DNA of 64,000 nucleotides from Spizellomyces punctatus DAOM BR117 (taxonomy: Eukaryota > Chytridiomycota > Chytridiomycetes > Spizellomycetales > Spizellomycetaceae), in assembly GCF_000182565.1 (NCBI RefSeq), contig NW_015971548.1, forward strand, positions 488,047 to 552,046. Direction: 5' to 3'. The position numbers and the translations under genes were made by a program. The notes below the pieces were generated by a model. That model searched no databases. It was not told the DNA's origin and saw only the letters and a list, made by a program, of their open reading frames with translations. Below, one piece after another: positions 44,711-55,893 of the stretch (its first letter is position 1; each line of letters begins with the position of its first letter).

Positions 44711-45181
44711 ATCCAATCATTACATGGCAGCTACTGCATGTCATGGTAACAATGCATTTATCAAATTGCGGCTGCTTCTATTATGGTCGAATTCCTAGAG
44801 CACCCAGAAACGGAAACGGGAAAGCATAGAAAGGGTGTTAGGGTTTACGGTTGTCGGGAGAGAATGGATGGAATGGTATCCTTCACAAATTAAGCTACTT
44901 TATAATTAAGCAGGAATTATGATCGTCTCAAATTCTCATTGCAGCAATGGAGGCTGTTGCTTTACGTGCAATCCGGCCTCGCGATCTGCCATCCATTGTC
45001 GCCTCTTTTCACCTTTTCTGCTTACTCAACCAGATCATTTGTTGAGGGTAAAAATAGTAGCAATGCGTTTTGAAATGAATTTAGTTCCAATTTGATGAAC
45101 GTACGCTCAAGTAGTAAGCGAACAATGAAAATGGCCACACTGACTACGACCAAATAGTTATTTTCTGCCTATTTTGTGTTC
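44711..45181. other. Intergenic region
   Basis: About 470 bases, AT-rich, with no recognisable feature. Confidence 0.45.
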
Positions 45182-45652
45182 ATGCCCAGTAAACTCTCCC
45201 CACCGGTTTCCCCGTCCACGACAACAGTCTCTCGCGGTCGCACCATCTCCAAACTCATGCCGAAAACAGAGACGAGAGAAAAGACTGACATGGCTCCCTC
45301 AGCAGTCAAGAAACCACAAAATGAAACAGGCGACACTGTGGTGCGACAGCGTCGTAAGCAACAAGACTCGTCGCCGCCTGATTCACCGCCTGATTCACCG
45401 TCATCCTCAACCCCCGCATCACCAACATCACTACCAAAAGTTCCGCTTCTACGTCGCATGTCTTCCTCACTCCTCCATCCCACCTCCCGCGAAAAGGGAA
45501 TTTTCCTCATTGGACTCGCGATTGTGATTGCTGTGCTGCTATTTTGGGTATTGGACAAAGAGGAGGGTGGAGTTTATAGGGTAGTAAGAGGGCGTGCAAG
45601 TGCTGTGGAGGTTAGAAGGTGGGATTGCGATGGGGACTCTTGCGATAACTGA
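45182..45652 (+). CDS. Single-pass membrane protein of unknown function
   Basis: 156 residues, one exon. The first 100 residues are disordered: Ser/Pro/Thr-rich, with a small internal repeat, SPPDSPPDSP, and basic clusters (VVRQRRKQQ). One membrane helix, GIFLIGLAIVIAVLLFWVL, occupies about residues 106-124, preceded by TSREK and followed by an acidic then basic short tail (DKEEGG, VRGRASAVEVRR). No signal peptide is visible, so a tail-anchor-like or type II insertion into the ER or an organelle membrane is plausible. The start is the ATG at 45182; no upstream in-frame ATG was seen. Family not recognised. Confidence 0.55.
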   Translation: MPSKLSPPVSPSTTTVSRGRTISKLMPKTETREKTDMAPSAVKKPQNETGDTVVRQRRKQQDSSPPDSPPDSPSSSTPASPTSLPKVPLLRRMSSSLLHPTSREKGIFLIGLAIVIAVLLFWVLDKEEGGVYRVVRGRASAVEVRRWDCDGDSCDN

Positions 45653-46091
45653 GGGTTTTGGTGATAAGATGGGTAGATTAGTACACTGCCCTTGTTTGAT
45701 TTTTTTGATATGAATGTTGAATGATAACACTGCCTGGCATGATCCGACAAGGATGATACCCAATACATTATCATTGCATGTAGTAGTAGGTGATATTAAG
45801 CAATTCATGCAAAACAGGACTCGCTAAATTTGTCGCCGTCTCGAGAGAAGCGACTGGAGCGACAAATGAGGACGACTGATTGTAAAAAGCAGAGTCCACA
45901 ATATCAAAGACAGAATAAAAAGCAATGAATATGGCATGTTTGCTCTGGCCATGACCAGCAAGACATTAACAAAAAGAAAAAAAAAACGCAAAAAGAGAAG
46001 CTATCCATAAACGCACCCACACATATCGGAGGCAAGACTCAGTTTTACATGCGAGCAGGAATATACATAGTGAACAACAAAAAAAAGCCCG
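45653..46091. other. Convergent 3' region
   Basis: About 440 bases between the stop codons of the membrane protein (plus) and the AN1 protein (minus). No gene was seen. Confidence 0.5.
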
Positions 46092-46382
46092 CTAAACCTT
46101 ACTCCCAACGCACTTTTCTCCCAACAATCTCTTTTCAAGCACACCAACGGCATTCTTCTTACAACCTTCCATTCCTGGGCACTGATGCGCCTCAGGCAAC
46201 CGGTGCTTTGCACAGAATTTCGCTTGGCACCACCGGCAATCACCAACTATTTTGACAGCGGGAGCACCGCATGAGAGGGAGCAAGGTGTGGGACGGTTGC
46301 GTTTGGGTGTAGGTGTCGTGGCGGTTGGAGTTGAGTTGGTGGTTGATTCTGGCGTTGTGGTGGTCGTGGCGGTAGAGGACAT
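46092..46382 (-). CDS. AN1-type zinc-finger protein
   Basis: A 96-residue protein with one AN1 zinc finger: CSLSCGAPAVKIVGDCRWCQ, then AKFCAKHRLPEAHQCPGMEG, giving the C-x3-C, C-x2-C, C-x4-H, H-x5-... spacing with two bound zinc ions expected. The C-terminal tail is basic (LEKRLLGEKCVGSKV). The N-terminal 33 residues are Thr/Pro-rich and disordered. I chose the Met at 46382 because the upstream in-frame stretch to 46508 looks like leader sequence. AN1 proteins often work with Cdc48/p97 and the proteasome under stress; that role is inferred from the family and not visible here. Confidence 0.78.
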   Translation of the reverse strand: MSSTATTTTTPESTTNSTPTATTPTPKRNRPTPCSLSCGAPAVKIVGDCRWCQAKFCAKHRLPEAHQCPGMEGCKKNAVGVLEKRLLGEKCVGSKV

Positions 46383-47443
46383 TCTTTCAGAGACGGTGTA
46401 TTCGAGTGTTTGTTTTGCAATTGGGGAGTAAACTGTCTGCGAGTACAGCAATGTACGGTGGTGGACTCTCTCTAAGTGAGTGCGTTCAGAAACAAGAGCT
46501 CTAGTCAAAAGTAAATGTAAAAAAACAAAAGATGAGGAAGGAAGGGCTTTATATAAAAAGTGTTCCGCCCCCCAAATTCCGCAGTTCCTTTTGCTTAGAG
46601 CGCGTCGTCACACTTCTCTCCCCTCCCTCTCCTTTTGAACCGTCACGCCGCGTTTTGTCTCAAGAATAACGCCACTATCAGTAAATAAAGCGGAAACTTG
46701 CATCTGCTTTTAGGATGAGGGTTAATGGGGGTCTTGCAGGAAATGGACCCGCAAATCAGCCCCCATTTGAATTGGATTTCAGTAGCCAACCCTTGAATTG
46801 GAGCATCCTTGCAACAATGGATGGTATAGGGACCATAGCATTGAGCTCCTCCACTGGATTCAACGGTCATTGGGGAAACATGGCTATAGCTAACTAACCA
46901 GAGAGTGGTTGCAAAACAGAGACAGGGTGTGAGATATGTCAGAGGGGGTAAACACGGCGCGCCCTGTGGCAAAAGGCAGGGCGGGTGGGGATTGGGATTT
47001 AAGGCACTATGGAAAGAGGTCGGGGGAAAATGGGCAAGGCTTGCTGAAATCAGGCAGAGCCATAAAGTCTTGTTACAACAGCACACTCCTCCTGCACAAG
47101 CGAAGAATGACCACAAATATTTGTACAAATGTCGACGGCCCAAACACGCAGAGCCCCAATGCAATGCATCAATGACTCCTGTGCTTTTGTTGAATACCAT
47201 GTTGGCTAAAAAAAACAGACATGGGTCGTCAAAAATATTGGATGTTTAAGCATACCATGTCGTTATCGTTGGGTAGAGCCTGGCGTTAACAGGAGCCCCA
47301 GTTGAACGCTTAGTCACGTGCGACTAGCAGAGTCGCACGTTCGATCCCTTCTCCAGGTCATAACTCGCTTCGAGCCTGGCACCACAGTGTATTTTTTTTC
47401 TGTATCGACATATGGCGAACAGCTTCTTGGGGAGTCTTGACTG
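46383..47443. other. Intergenic region upstream of the TFIIIC gene
   Basis: About 1.06 kb. Overlapping ORFs on both strands (46643-47200 minus, 46715-46897 and 46905-47249 plus) are rich in Cys or Gly and match nothing I know. I could not decide whether one is a decayed gene. A 10-bp perfect inverted repeat containing part of a CACGTG palindrome lies at 47316-47340. Confidence 0.45.
47316..47340. repeat. 10-bp perfect inverted repeat with 5-base loop
   Basis: ACGTGCGACT (47316-47325), loop AGCAG, and AGTCGCACGT (47331-47340). The preceding C makes CACGTG at 47315-47320. It lies about 104 bases before the TFIIIC start codon. It could be an operator-like site or an RNA hairpin in the leader. 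Confidence 0.75.
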
Positions 47444-50400
47444 ATGCAGTTACGGACACGGAGCGAAGCGAGCCAACCTACATATGCAAACGAGAGTCCA
47501 AATGGAGAGCTCAACGGGAGCGATCTGGCGATTTTGAACGCGACGACCAACGCAACGCCAATGGAGCACTATACTACTGTCCAAGGTCTCAACACCGCTG
47601 ACCAACCACAAGCGGTTGCATCCTCTAATATCTTGGGCACCAGTACCCCGAGGGGGCGAGGCAGGGGCCGAGGCAGAGGGAGAGGTGCAAGTAGTGCTCA
47701 AAGATCTAGAAAGGACGACACGGCCACTCTGGACAATGACACTGGACTAGTGACGTTCTTAGCTACCGCCCCTATCAGCAATGCAGAATTTCCACTTCAA
47801 CAGCAGTCTGGCGGGCCCTCCACGACGACCCAAGTCAAAGAAAAGCGGGCACGGAAGCGAAATGCTGACCAAGACGGGGACGAGTCAGACTTTGCAGTGT
47901 CCGACATTTCAGAGCCTGAAGAGGACGGCGACTCTGAGGAAGACTATGTCGAGGGCGACGAGGATGATGACGTGGTACAATCAACGGCTCCCGTCCCTGC
48001 TCGTACCCCAAGAAGACGTCGGCGGGGAGAGGATAGTCCAACTGTCGGCACGCCCACTGATGCTAATAGAACAGAGAACGCAGAAGAGGACTCGGCGGAT
48101 TATTCAAACCATCCTGGTTTACTTGAACTCCGGCTGAAGATTACGGAAGCGCTGGAGAAGTATGTGCTGGTGGATTTGACCCAGTCTCTACTGGAGATGA
48201 ACAGGGCCAACGAACCGGCGAGTCAGACATCTTCTCCTCGAGAGCGACGCGGTCGGCCGGCTAAAGGCGGAAAGCGGGGAAAGGCTGCTGACGAGTTAAT
48301 TGACACAGAGGCGAGAGACGGGTCTTCTGTGGACGTTAATATGCAAAATGTGTTTAGCGTCGCGGCAGCTGCAGCGTCATCGTCTGAAGCACCAGATGAG
48401 ATCGCTGGCATGAAACGCAAAGCAGGAGAAGATACATCTCAAATACCCAAAATCCCAAGAACGGAGCAAAGTGAGCTCAGCGGAGAGCCCAAGGTTTGGA
48501 AAATCGATATGGAAGCAGGGCGCTATAAATGCTTCCTGCCTTTGTGCAATAAAGACTTCCTTAATGTCCAAGGTCTTAGATATCATTCGACAAAGCACGT
48601 TCATGAGGTTTTGGACTTTTTGAGTTGGGCGTATCCACGAGAACAGACCACTGAAACGGGCAACTCATCAGAGTCGAAGTCAACTATCGTACACGAACCT
48701 GGTGTTGCCATTCCTGCTACTAGTGAAACGTCTCAAACAAATCCCGAACTTGACAAATCGCGTAACTCCATTCGCCCTGACATTCTGGCATTGTACGATC
48801 AGTTACCATTTGATGCATGGCCATTGGCCATCGAAGAGTACGATGCTCTTATTCCCGGCATTGCCAAGCCTAGCAAAAATACATTCCTGATTGGGTATGG
48901 CAAAGAGCGCGAAGTTGCGGAACGACGACGGCTCAAGGCGTTGCATGATCAGCAAGTTAAGGAAGCCAAGCAGCGAGCTCGCGAAGAAAAGAAAAAGGGA
49001 AAAGACGATGAGTCGAAGAAAAATCCTCGTAGCAGTGCGCCGGGTACACCAAAGTCTACCCCTTCGAAGCCGAGACGACCAGTGGATAGGAATGCAATGT
49101 CCATAGTGCCGCTTCCGACTTTAGTTTCAGCAGATGAAGATGGAAATGGTAGCTACACTGTTTCCGATTGCGCACGCCCGAAGCTCGAGGATTTTGAGGC
49201 TGTCCCAATAGCGTAAGTACGTGGACAGCGCTTTGCTCGATTCAGCTAACTTACACAGAGTTGGACCTAGTGAGGCGGTATCATACTTCCCGCTCCAATC
49301 CACGTGTATGGTGTCAAATGGAAACGAAAGCACATCCAATTGGAGTCAACCTGTGAATCTTTTTAGCTCATGTGCATTGCGTATGTCCATTCTGGCGTGA
49401 ACCTCTCCATCAATCTGTTCATTGTCTGATTTGAGTCCTTCTTGGCAACTAAGCGGACATTGGTACCAAGAAACGCAGGCGGTTTGTACTCAGTGCTGGA
49501 GGTTCCATATGGGGTCTGGACTGGTGTCCAATGCGAGGGGAAAATGGTGAGGCCAGATAACCGCTTCCTGATCTGGCGCGTTATTGATCATCTATACACC
49601 GTAGATGGAAGCCAATACCTGGCCGTTGCAGGCTACAAGAGCACGATAGATGAACATCACGTCATTGGCGTGCGTCAGCAGCCTGCTGGAGACAATATGA
49701 AGGGATGTATTCAGATATGGAATTTGGGGAATTTGAATGATGCAAAAAAGAATGTTGGCGGAGATCAACAACCTTCGCTGGCACTCTGTCTTTTGCATGA
49801 ATTTGGATGTGTTTTTGATGTCAAGTGGGCACCATGCGGATTCTATGAGAAGAAGGACCAGGTACAGCTTTGGATTGTCACTTTGGTGCGTGCGTTTGCA
49901 TTCAGTGTCGTTAACTTGGTCCCTCTCTATCCGCTAGCAAACTAATCCAGGCGAGATACGGAGACTAGGCCTACTGGCAGCAACATTCGGAGATGGGAGC
50001 ATGCGGGTGTTTAATATACCCCATCCGCAAGAATTGAGCATACGATTTCAAGTAGAAAATGGTCCGCTGTTCGGTAAGGCATACAATATCATGGTAGTTC
50101 ATATCATTTTCATATCATTTCTTGTTGACATTTATTTTGTGTGCGTAGTAAAAGCGAAAAATCCACTGTTTGAGGTGTCACTGCCTGACACCATGCTATG
50201 GAAGGTCGCGTGGGGAGGATGCGATCTAATCGCGACAGGATGCACGAATGGTGCGCGACGTTTTTCAAGGACTCCTTAATCCCATGTTTATTGTGAGCTC
50301 CTTGCCTGATAGGTAGTGTGGCCGTTTGGAGTTTGACCCAGGCTGTAGATTCGCGTCAGCCGCAAGCGAAGCAGGGTGATGTGGATGAGCCTGATCATGA

Positions 50401-51532
50401 AGGTATTGTCCGTAATGTCCCTTTATACCCAACATGTGGTATGCTAACATGAGCACACTAGCGCAAGACCCTTTGCTCTATTTTCCCGCCCACGACTCGT
50501 GTGTTCGGGATCTATGCTGGACAGGATCTCGTTTGCACGCATGCCCCGAATCCATTCCGACCACTCTCTTGACAACTGGCAATGATGGGCGGCTTCTTGT
50601 AAGAGATATTCGGGATCCATTGATGGCAGGGACTCTGTACCGTATTAGAGGTAACATATTCGTCATTATTGTGTGATGAACTGTTTTAACATTCCCACTT
50701 TGCTCTCTGATACTCTCAGCCTTTATGACGTGCACAACTTGGATCCCTTCCATATCAGGACTGGTATTCACTGATTCAGATAACGGCGCACGGTTTGTGA
50801 GACCGGGCGACGAAGATCCTAAAGGGCGCTCAAGGGTTGATGATGACGAAAGTGGGGGGATGCATTTCGTGCAAAAGACAACCGGTATTGCCATGCACAG
50901 AGCGTGTATTTGGGTGCGTTGAGCTTTTCATTTGTTGGCTGCATCAACGATCTGGCTAAAGAACCTGACCTTGAACGCAGAGCGCGGACGTGTCACCATA
51001 TTTTGATTTTCTGGCTACCGGCAGCGCGGATGGGACTGTGAAGATCTCCAATCTCAAGCGAATGAATCAGCGCAGCTTTGTGAGTCTTCATTCTTTGAAG
51101 ATCCTTTTTAGAGTATTGGAATGTGATTCATTTACATCGGTTTTGTATAGAAACCAACTCAAATTAACCTATACCGACTTGAATGGGATTTCCAAACGCA
51201 AGTATTCAAATTTGTGGAAAATACGAAACCCGAGGTAACCATGATCATTTCTGATTACTATAGCCATTCAGTTTTGTCTGACTTTGCATTTTCTTGGTTT
51301 AGGAATTGGCGCAAATGGTTCCTAGAGGTAGCGAAAGCATATTGACAATGTTTTACCCTCCCGAAGTGGCCATTCAAAAGGTGCGTGGGGGTTTCATCCA
51401 TTCCTTGTGCACAAACCCCGCTGATCCACTATGCTGTAGGTGGTCTGGAATCCTAATCGATGTGCGGCATCTTGGATTGCCTCGGGTGGTACCGGTGGGA
51501 TTGTGAGGGTTGAGACGACTTTTGGAATGTGA
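47444..51532 (+). CDS. TFIIIC WD40 subunit (TFC6/Sfc6-like)
   Basis: RNA polymerase III factor subunit that helps bind the B box of tRNA genes. The first 586-residue exon is disordered and nuclear in character: an Arg-Gly run (TPRGRGRGRGRGRGA), acidic stretches, an AT-hook-like RRGRPAKGGKRGK and one C2H2 finger, YKCFLPLCNKDFLNVQGLRY with HSTKHVH. Beyond the first intron, many short exons build a WD40-like propeller: QYLAVAGYKSTIDEHHVIG, GCIQIWNLGNLND, GLLAATFGDGSMRVFNIP, LIATGCTNGSVAVWSL, TTLLTTGNDGRLLVRDIR, FLATGSADGTVKISNLK, and a last strand ending GGTGGIVRVETTFGM. This layout (zinc finger, then propeller) fits TFC6-type proteins. About ten introns; not all were placed. Confidence 0.78.
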
Positions 51533-51722
51533 GATGGAGTTGTGGGTTAGGAATGGGATGTGTTCACTGCAGCGTTTTGTACAGTATTTAAAGACTACAG
51601 GAGAACTCTAATGCACGGGGATACCTTTTTTGTCAAACATGAGCAAGCACACTATAACTGTATACGCCCAAAAATTCCAACCTCGCTCACTACTACCATT
51701 ACATCCAAACCCCCATTCTGAT

Positions 51723-54236
51723 CTACTCCACAGCTGCCGGTAACGCCCCTGCCTGAGCTTCTGCCCTCAATGGTCTGAACATCTCCGCCCTCGGCGTCTG
51801 GTCGTCCGCTTCCACACCCCATTCCTTGGGTGGGGTGGGAAGCGGGAGGTTCCGCGGACGCATCGAAGCCGGAGAAGCCGAGGTGATTAGCGGCGGCTGA
51901 ACGGAGGTCCGAATGCTTTCTTCGGGATGCATCACTCCTTCTCCTACTTGTACCGCGACGTCTGCAGGTGTATGCATGCTTTCTTCTGTGGGTATTCGCC
52001 CGTGTGAGTGTGCCTGTACGGCGGAGTTGATGAGTGGGTGATGGGCACCGGCGGTATTTTCTAACATGTTGCCTGCAACGTGCAAGGCTGTATCTCCAAT
52101 AGATCCATCATGCCGGCCCCCTGTAAGAGCTTCTTCTGTTCGGCGTCCGCTGTGTGGATGATGGGCGCTAGGGGTTCTTCCTAACATGTTGCCTGCAAGG
52201 TTTACTGCTGTATCTCCAACAGATTCATCATGCCGGCCTCCTGTAAGAGCTTCTTCTGTTCGACGGCCGCTGTGTGGATGATGGGCGCTAGCGGTTCTTC
52301 CTAGCATGTCGCCTGCAAGGTTTAATGCTGTATCTCCAACAGATCCATCATGCCGGCCTCCAGTAAGAGCTTCTTCTGTTCGGCGCCCGCTGTGTGGATG
52401 ATGGGCGCTAGCGGTTTTTCCTAGCATGTTGCCTGCAAAATTCAAGGCTGTGTCTCCAGCAGATTCATCATGCAAGCGTCCCGGAACTTCCTCTTCTGTT
52501 CGACGTCGGACAAGTTCAGCAGAAAGTTGTTGTGGCGAACGGAAGATGGGAGCTGGGGGTCCAGCGGGAAGGTACGACCTTAAAAAAGAAATGACCAATC
52601 AAGTTAAAGCTAGAGGTCAAAGTGAACTGGATCTACATCAATACTTACTCAATCTTCCTATTGAGCACCGAAATCCAATCCAACATTTCCTCCTCGCTTG
52701 CGGCCTTCAATTCCACCTCTGATCCACTGTTCCGGAACAGCTTTCCAGTCTTACGCCGATCCATGCTAATTGTAAAGACGTGCTGGTGGAGCTTCCGTTC
52801 GTTGGGGGCAATGTTAATCCGAGGTGAAGCCAGGTTGATACTGAACGGCTTGAAGGGCGTTGGAAGGGGTGTGGATGTCAAAGGCAGGAGTGAGTTGGGT
52901 ATCTGGGATGCCGAAGAGGTCTCCGAAGTGGCCCTTGATCGAATACGCTCGTCTTCATGCATATGATGGGACCCAATATGGACTCCCCCAACACTGGTAG
53001 CCCTCCTCGTAAGTCGACTCAATTTAGTATCAAAACAATGAACCCAACCACTTTCAGTCAGCACTGCCACAACCGGTTTCCAATGTCCTTTTCGGACTGT
53101 TCCAGGACGATACAGTATTCCTTGTTTCTCAATCCGGATCGCACGAAGAGGGTATGGAAAGTCTTCCAACTTCCTTTCCGTTGTGAAAACGGGAGCGGTA
53201 AGAACTTCAAATGTTTCAGAGAAACGGGCAAACGGTCCAAAACAGTCAGTGTTGTTTAAGAGTGACCGCAGCGAAGATCCATGAGTCGCGGCTGCCGAGC
53301 CTTGCATCCCAATCGTGGTGAGGTATTGATCGATGGTTTGGCGGAGAGTATCAAATATCCCAGCATCGATTTGAGCAATCTCTCGATGAAAGTGCAGGAT
53401 ACGTTCTTGAAAAATGTTTTCGCCTTCAATCATTTTACGCAGCTGGGCTTGGATTCGAAGGTAGATTAACCAAGGGTCAACATTGTCTTTGGTGGGAGGA
53501 AGAATTGGCTCAGCAGCCATGACGGTTGGCCCAGTGTGCGAAACGGCCGAAGAAGATGTGCCGGTACGTCTTGACGTGCGATCATGCTTTCCCAAAATAC
53601 CAATCGTGTCATGTCTACTGGTGGTAACGTCCCTAACCAGCTGACCAAAAGTATGCTGATAATGTCGGCGCTGCTCATGAACTTGCTGTTTAAGCGATTT
53701 GAGGCGCCGAATGACCCTCTCGTGAATGTACGTGGCTGTCGCTTTATGCGCTGCAGCCATATCTTGAATCTGGTTCTGGACCGGTTGCATGAGGTTGCTA
53801 GGAAAAACGAATATTTCTTGCATGGCTGCTCCGTCCGGTGCACAGAGCACGTCGTTAAACTTGCTAAACTCGTCAGCGTACGCCGTCTCGAGCTTTCGAA
53901 TGCTCTCAAAGAACCGGATGAGTTGCTACAGGAGCCAATAGGGATTAGACATGAATGTCTTACACCTTTTTGCCTCCCGTCTATCCCACCCCACACAGAA
54001 TGGATTCTTACATTAAATATAACCTTCCACCCTCTAAACCGCTCAAGAACAATTGGCAAACGTTCACATTGCTCTCGGGCGTACGGCCACAGCTCCAAAT
54101 GATCACGGGGTATTTTGCGTCCACTTTTGGCCATCAGTGATTCTAAGCGGGCTGTGGGAAGACTTGCGTGCGTGGCCATTCCCGGTGGCCCCATCGCTGG
54201 TAACGGCGTTTGCCTGCGTAACGGCAGGATCTTCAT
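51723..54236 (-). CDS. SLM-like PH-domain protein with tandem-repeat tail
   Basis: Related to yeast Slm1/Slm2, which link phosphoinositides and TORC2 at plasma-membrane eisosomes. The N-terminal region is a helical F-BAR-like domain: HLELWPYAREQCERLPIVLE, then after an intron QLIRFFESIRKLETAYADEF, and on to IERVIRRLKSLKQQV-type helices and a second bundle with DPWLIYLRIQAQLRKMIEGE. The PH domain follows: EKQGILYRPGTVRKGHWKPV, GWVHCFDTKL, and at its end ASEEEMLDWISVLNRKIE. After one more intron (about 52580-52645) the tail carries four 40-residue repeats and a Pro-rich end. The repeat tail is not part of the SLM family as I know it. Confidence 0.78.
52026..52505 (-). repeat. Coding minisatellite, four 120-bp units
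   Basis: Four head-to-tail units of exactly 40 codons within the SLM-like gene. The unit has the pattern RRTEEALTGGRHDGSVGDTA followed by LNLAGNMLGRTASAHHPHSG. Units 2 and 3 are near identical; units 1 and 4 have drifted at their outer edges, as expected if the array grew from the middle. Confidence 0.93.
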
Positions 54237-55893
54237 GCTTGTCTTGTATTGTAGATAACGATCGTAGGTTGGGTTGAAGAATCAGATTTGATATCGATAA
54301 TGGTTAAGTTGCAAGAGGGGAAACTTGGGTCTGCGGATCTGGAGTAACAGTCAAGCGGGCAGACGTTGAGTCCAGCCCATATATAGACGATCAAAACGCG
54401 AGCTCACCATTAGGTCATCTTTGAGGGTATCGAACGCGAGTTCAAGACACATGGTAGCGCGCACCATATAAACACTTGATCGTTTGTGACTAGTGAACGG
54501 TCTCATTGGACAAAAAATAGTAAACAAAGCTTTTCATCTGTTTGAAAAACCTGTTCCAAAGTACGCGAGATGCCCTTTGTGTCTTTGCATGCGTCACAAC
54601 ACATCTTGCGCGTCTCGCCAAACTGAACATGAGACATCATGCCACGGTATTCCAAACAAGAATGCCACAGAAGCATTCTTTATTGGTCATCTTTTTCATT
54701 TTACATTGCTTTGAATATGTGGTTTGATTAGATTGAAGTCATCAACACAGTATTTTTGACTCTACAGACGTCATTGGAGGTTCTTCGCGGTACGTCTAAG
54801 GCAAGAAACGTGGGTATATACTCAATAACCGGGAGCAGCTCGGCTGTCCTTCTCTTCTAGCGCGATATACTCCAACTCAAAATTCACAGCCCTTGCATTG
54901 GAACAAAGTCCTTGACTTGCGAGCGACATTCAATGACATTTGCATGACCCTTTGCCAGACCTATGCATGTGAAAGTTCTGACACAGCCTATTAATGATGG
55001 GTTGGTGATTCTGAAGCAAGTGCCAGCCGAGGGTACTGACCCGTAGATCATCGTCCTAACCCCTCCGATGATCACATAAGCGAGACATCAGGGGCTTAGT
55101 TGCGTGACAGTCGCCATGGTAATCCAAGACATTTAAAAGCTCAAGAAAATCAAAGTCTTGCTTTCATCCTCGTTTCTCTTTCGACATTATTTTTTGTTGC
55201 TGGGAAAGCAACGACTCTGAGGTGCCCGTCGGCTTTTCAGACTCTTTCTTTCCGCGCAAGGAAGTTCTTGTGGATCACGACTTCCCCCTGGCTTTGGTTG
55301 ACTTGCACACTAGGAGGTTGGGGAGCATTATGTTTTCCTTCCTCCACATGTGTAGTATAGCTTTCTTCACTTACAGGGAAGATGGATGCATGTCGGCGTA
55401 AGCTGACATGCGGCGCTCTGGGCAAATTGAAGGTGACTTAATATCTGAACCTTTGATAATCAATGAGCGGAGATTTTCCACATGCAGAGTAGACCTGTTA
55501 CTACTCCCATCAATCATGCGTCCAAGACAAAGCATTCGATCATGACATATGCTATCAACTCGACGCTGCCATCGTGCGCGTCAGTAATGAACAATTCTTC
55601 ATCGCAGCCGATCCAATCTCAACTCTTATTATGGCGTTTAGCCACAGATTATGTACAACTCTTATTATGGCGTTTAGCCACAGATTATGTACACTTTGCG
55701 TTCTTGCATGGATATCCTACTCTGTGAACCGTCCATACTATCCGCTAGAACCAGACAAAACCACTGTGATTCCTTTGCATGCCACGGCCCAAATCTTTCT
55801 GTCGCCGTTGATCCTCTCCTAGCCCATGTATCGCTCCAAATTCTGTATGCCAAAGTCCACGAAGATGACGTTCTTCACGACTTTCTTGGTATC
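54237..55893. other. Gene-poor interval between SLM-like and POLG genes
   Basis: About 1.65 kb with only short ORFs. It contains a perfect 36-bp tandem duplication at 55621-55692. The SLM-like gene's promoter should be at the left end. Nothing else recognisable was seen, including tRNA genes. Confidence 0.5.
55621..55692. repeat. Perfect 36-bp tandem duplication
   Basis: Bases 55621-55656 and 55657-55692 are identical, each starting AACTCTTATTATGGCG. The length is a multiple of three. In one frame it reads LLLWRLATDYVQ then LLLWRLATDYVH inside an 81-codon ORF at 55482-55727 that I do not call as a gene. Confidence 0.95.

Noticed and set aside
46643..47249. Overlapping ORFs of 186 codons (minus) and 60 to 115 codons (plus)
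   Set aside because: No domain, no splice support and strong mutual overlap. I could not show that any of them is coding.
47270..47362. tRNA-like tract with GTTCGATCC and a possible acceptor pairing (GCCTGG with CCAGGT)
   Set aside because: The five bases on either side of TTCGATC do not pair as a T stem, and no D arm or anticodon arm could be drawn. Only the 10-bp inverted repeat is supported.
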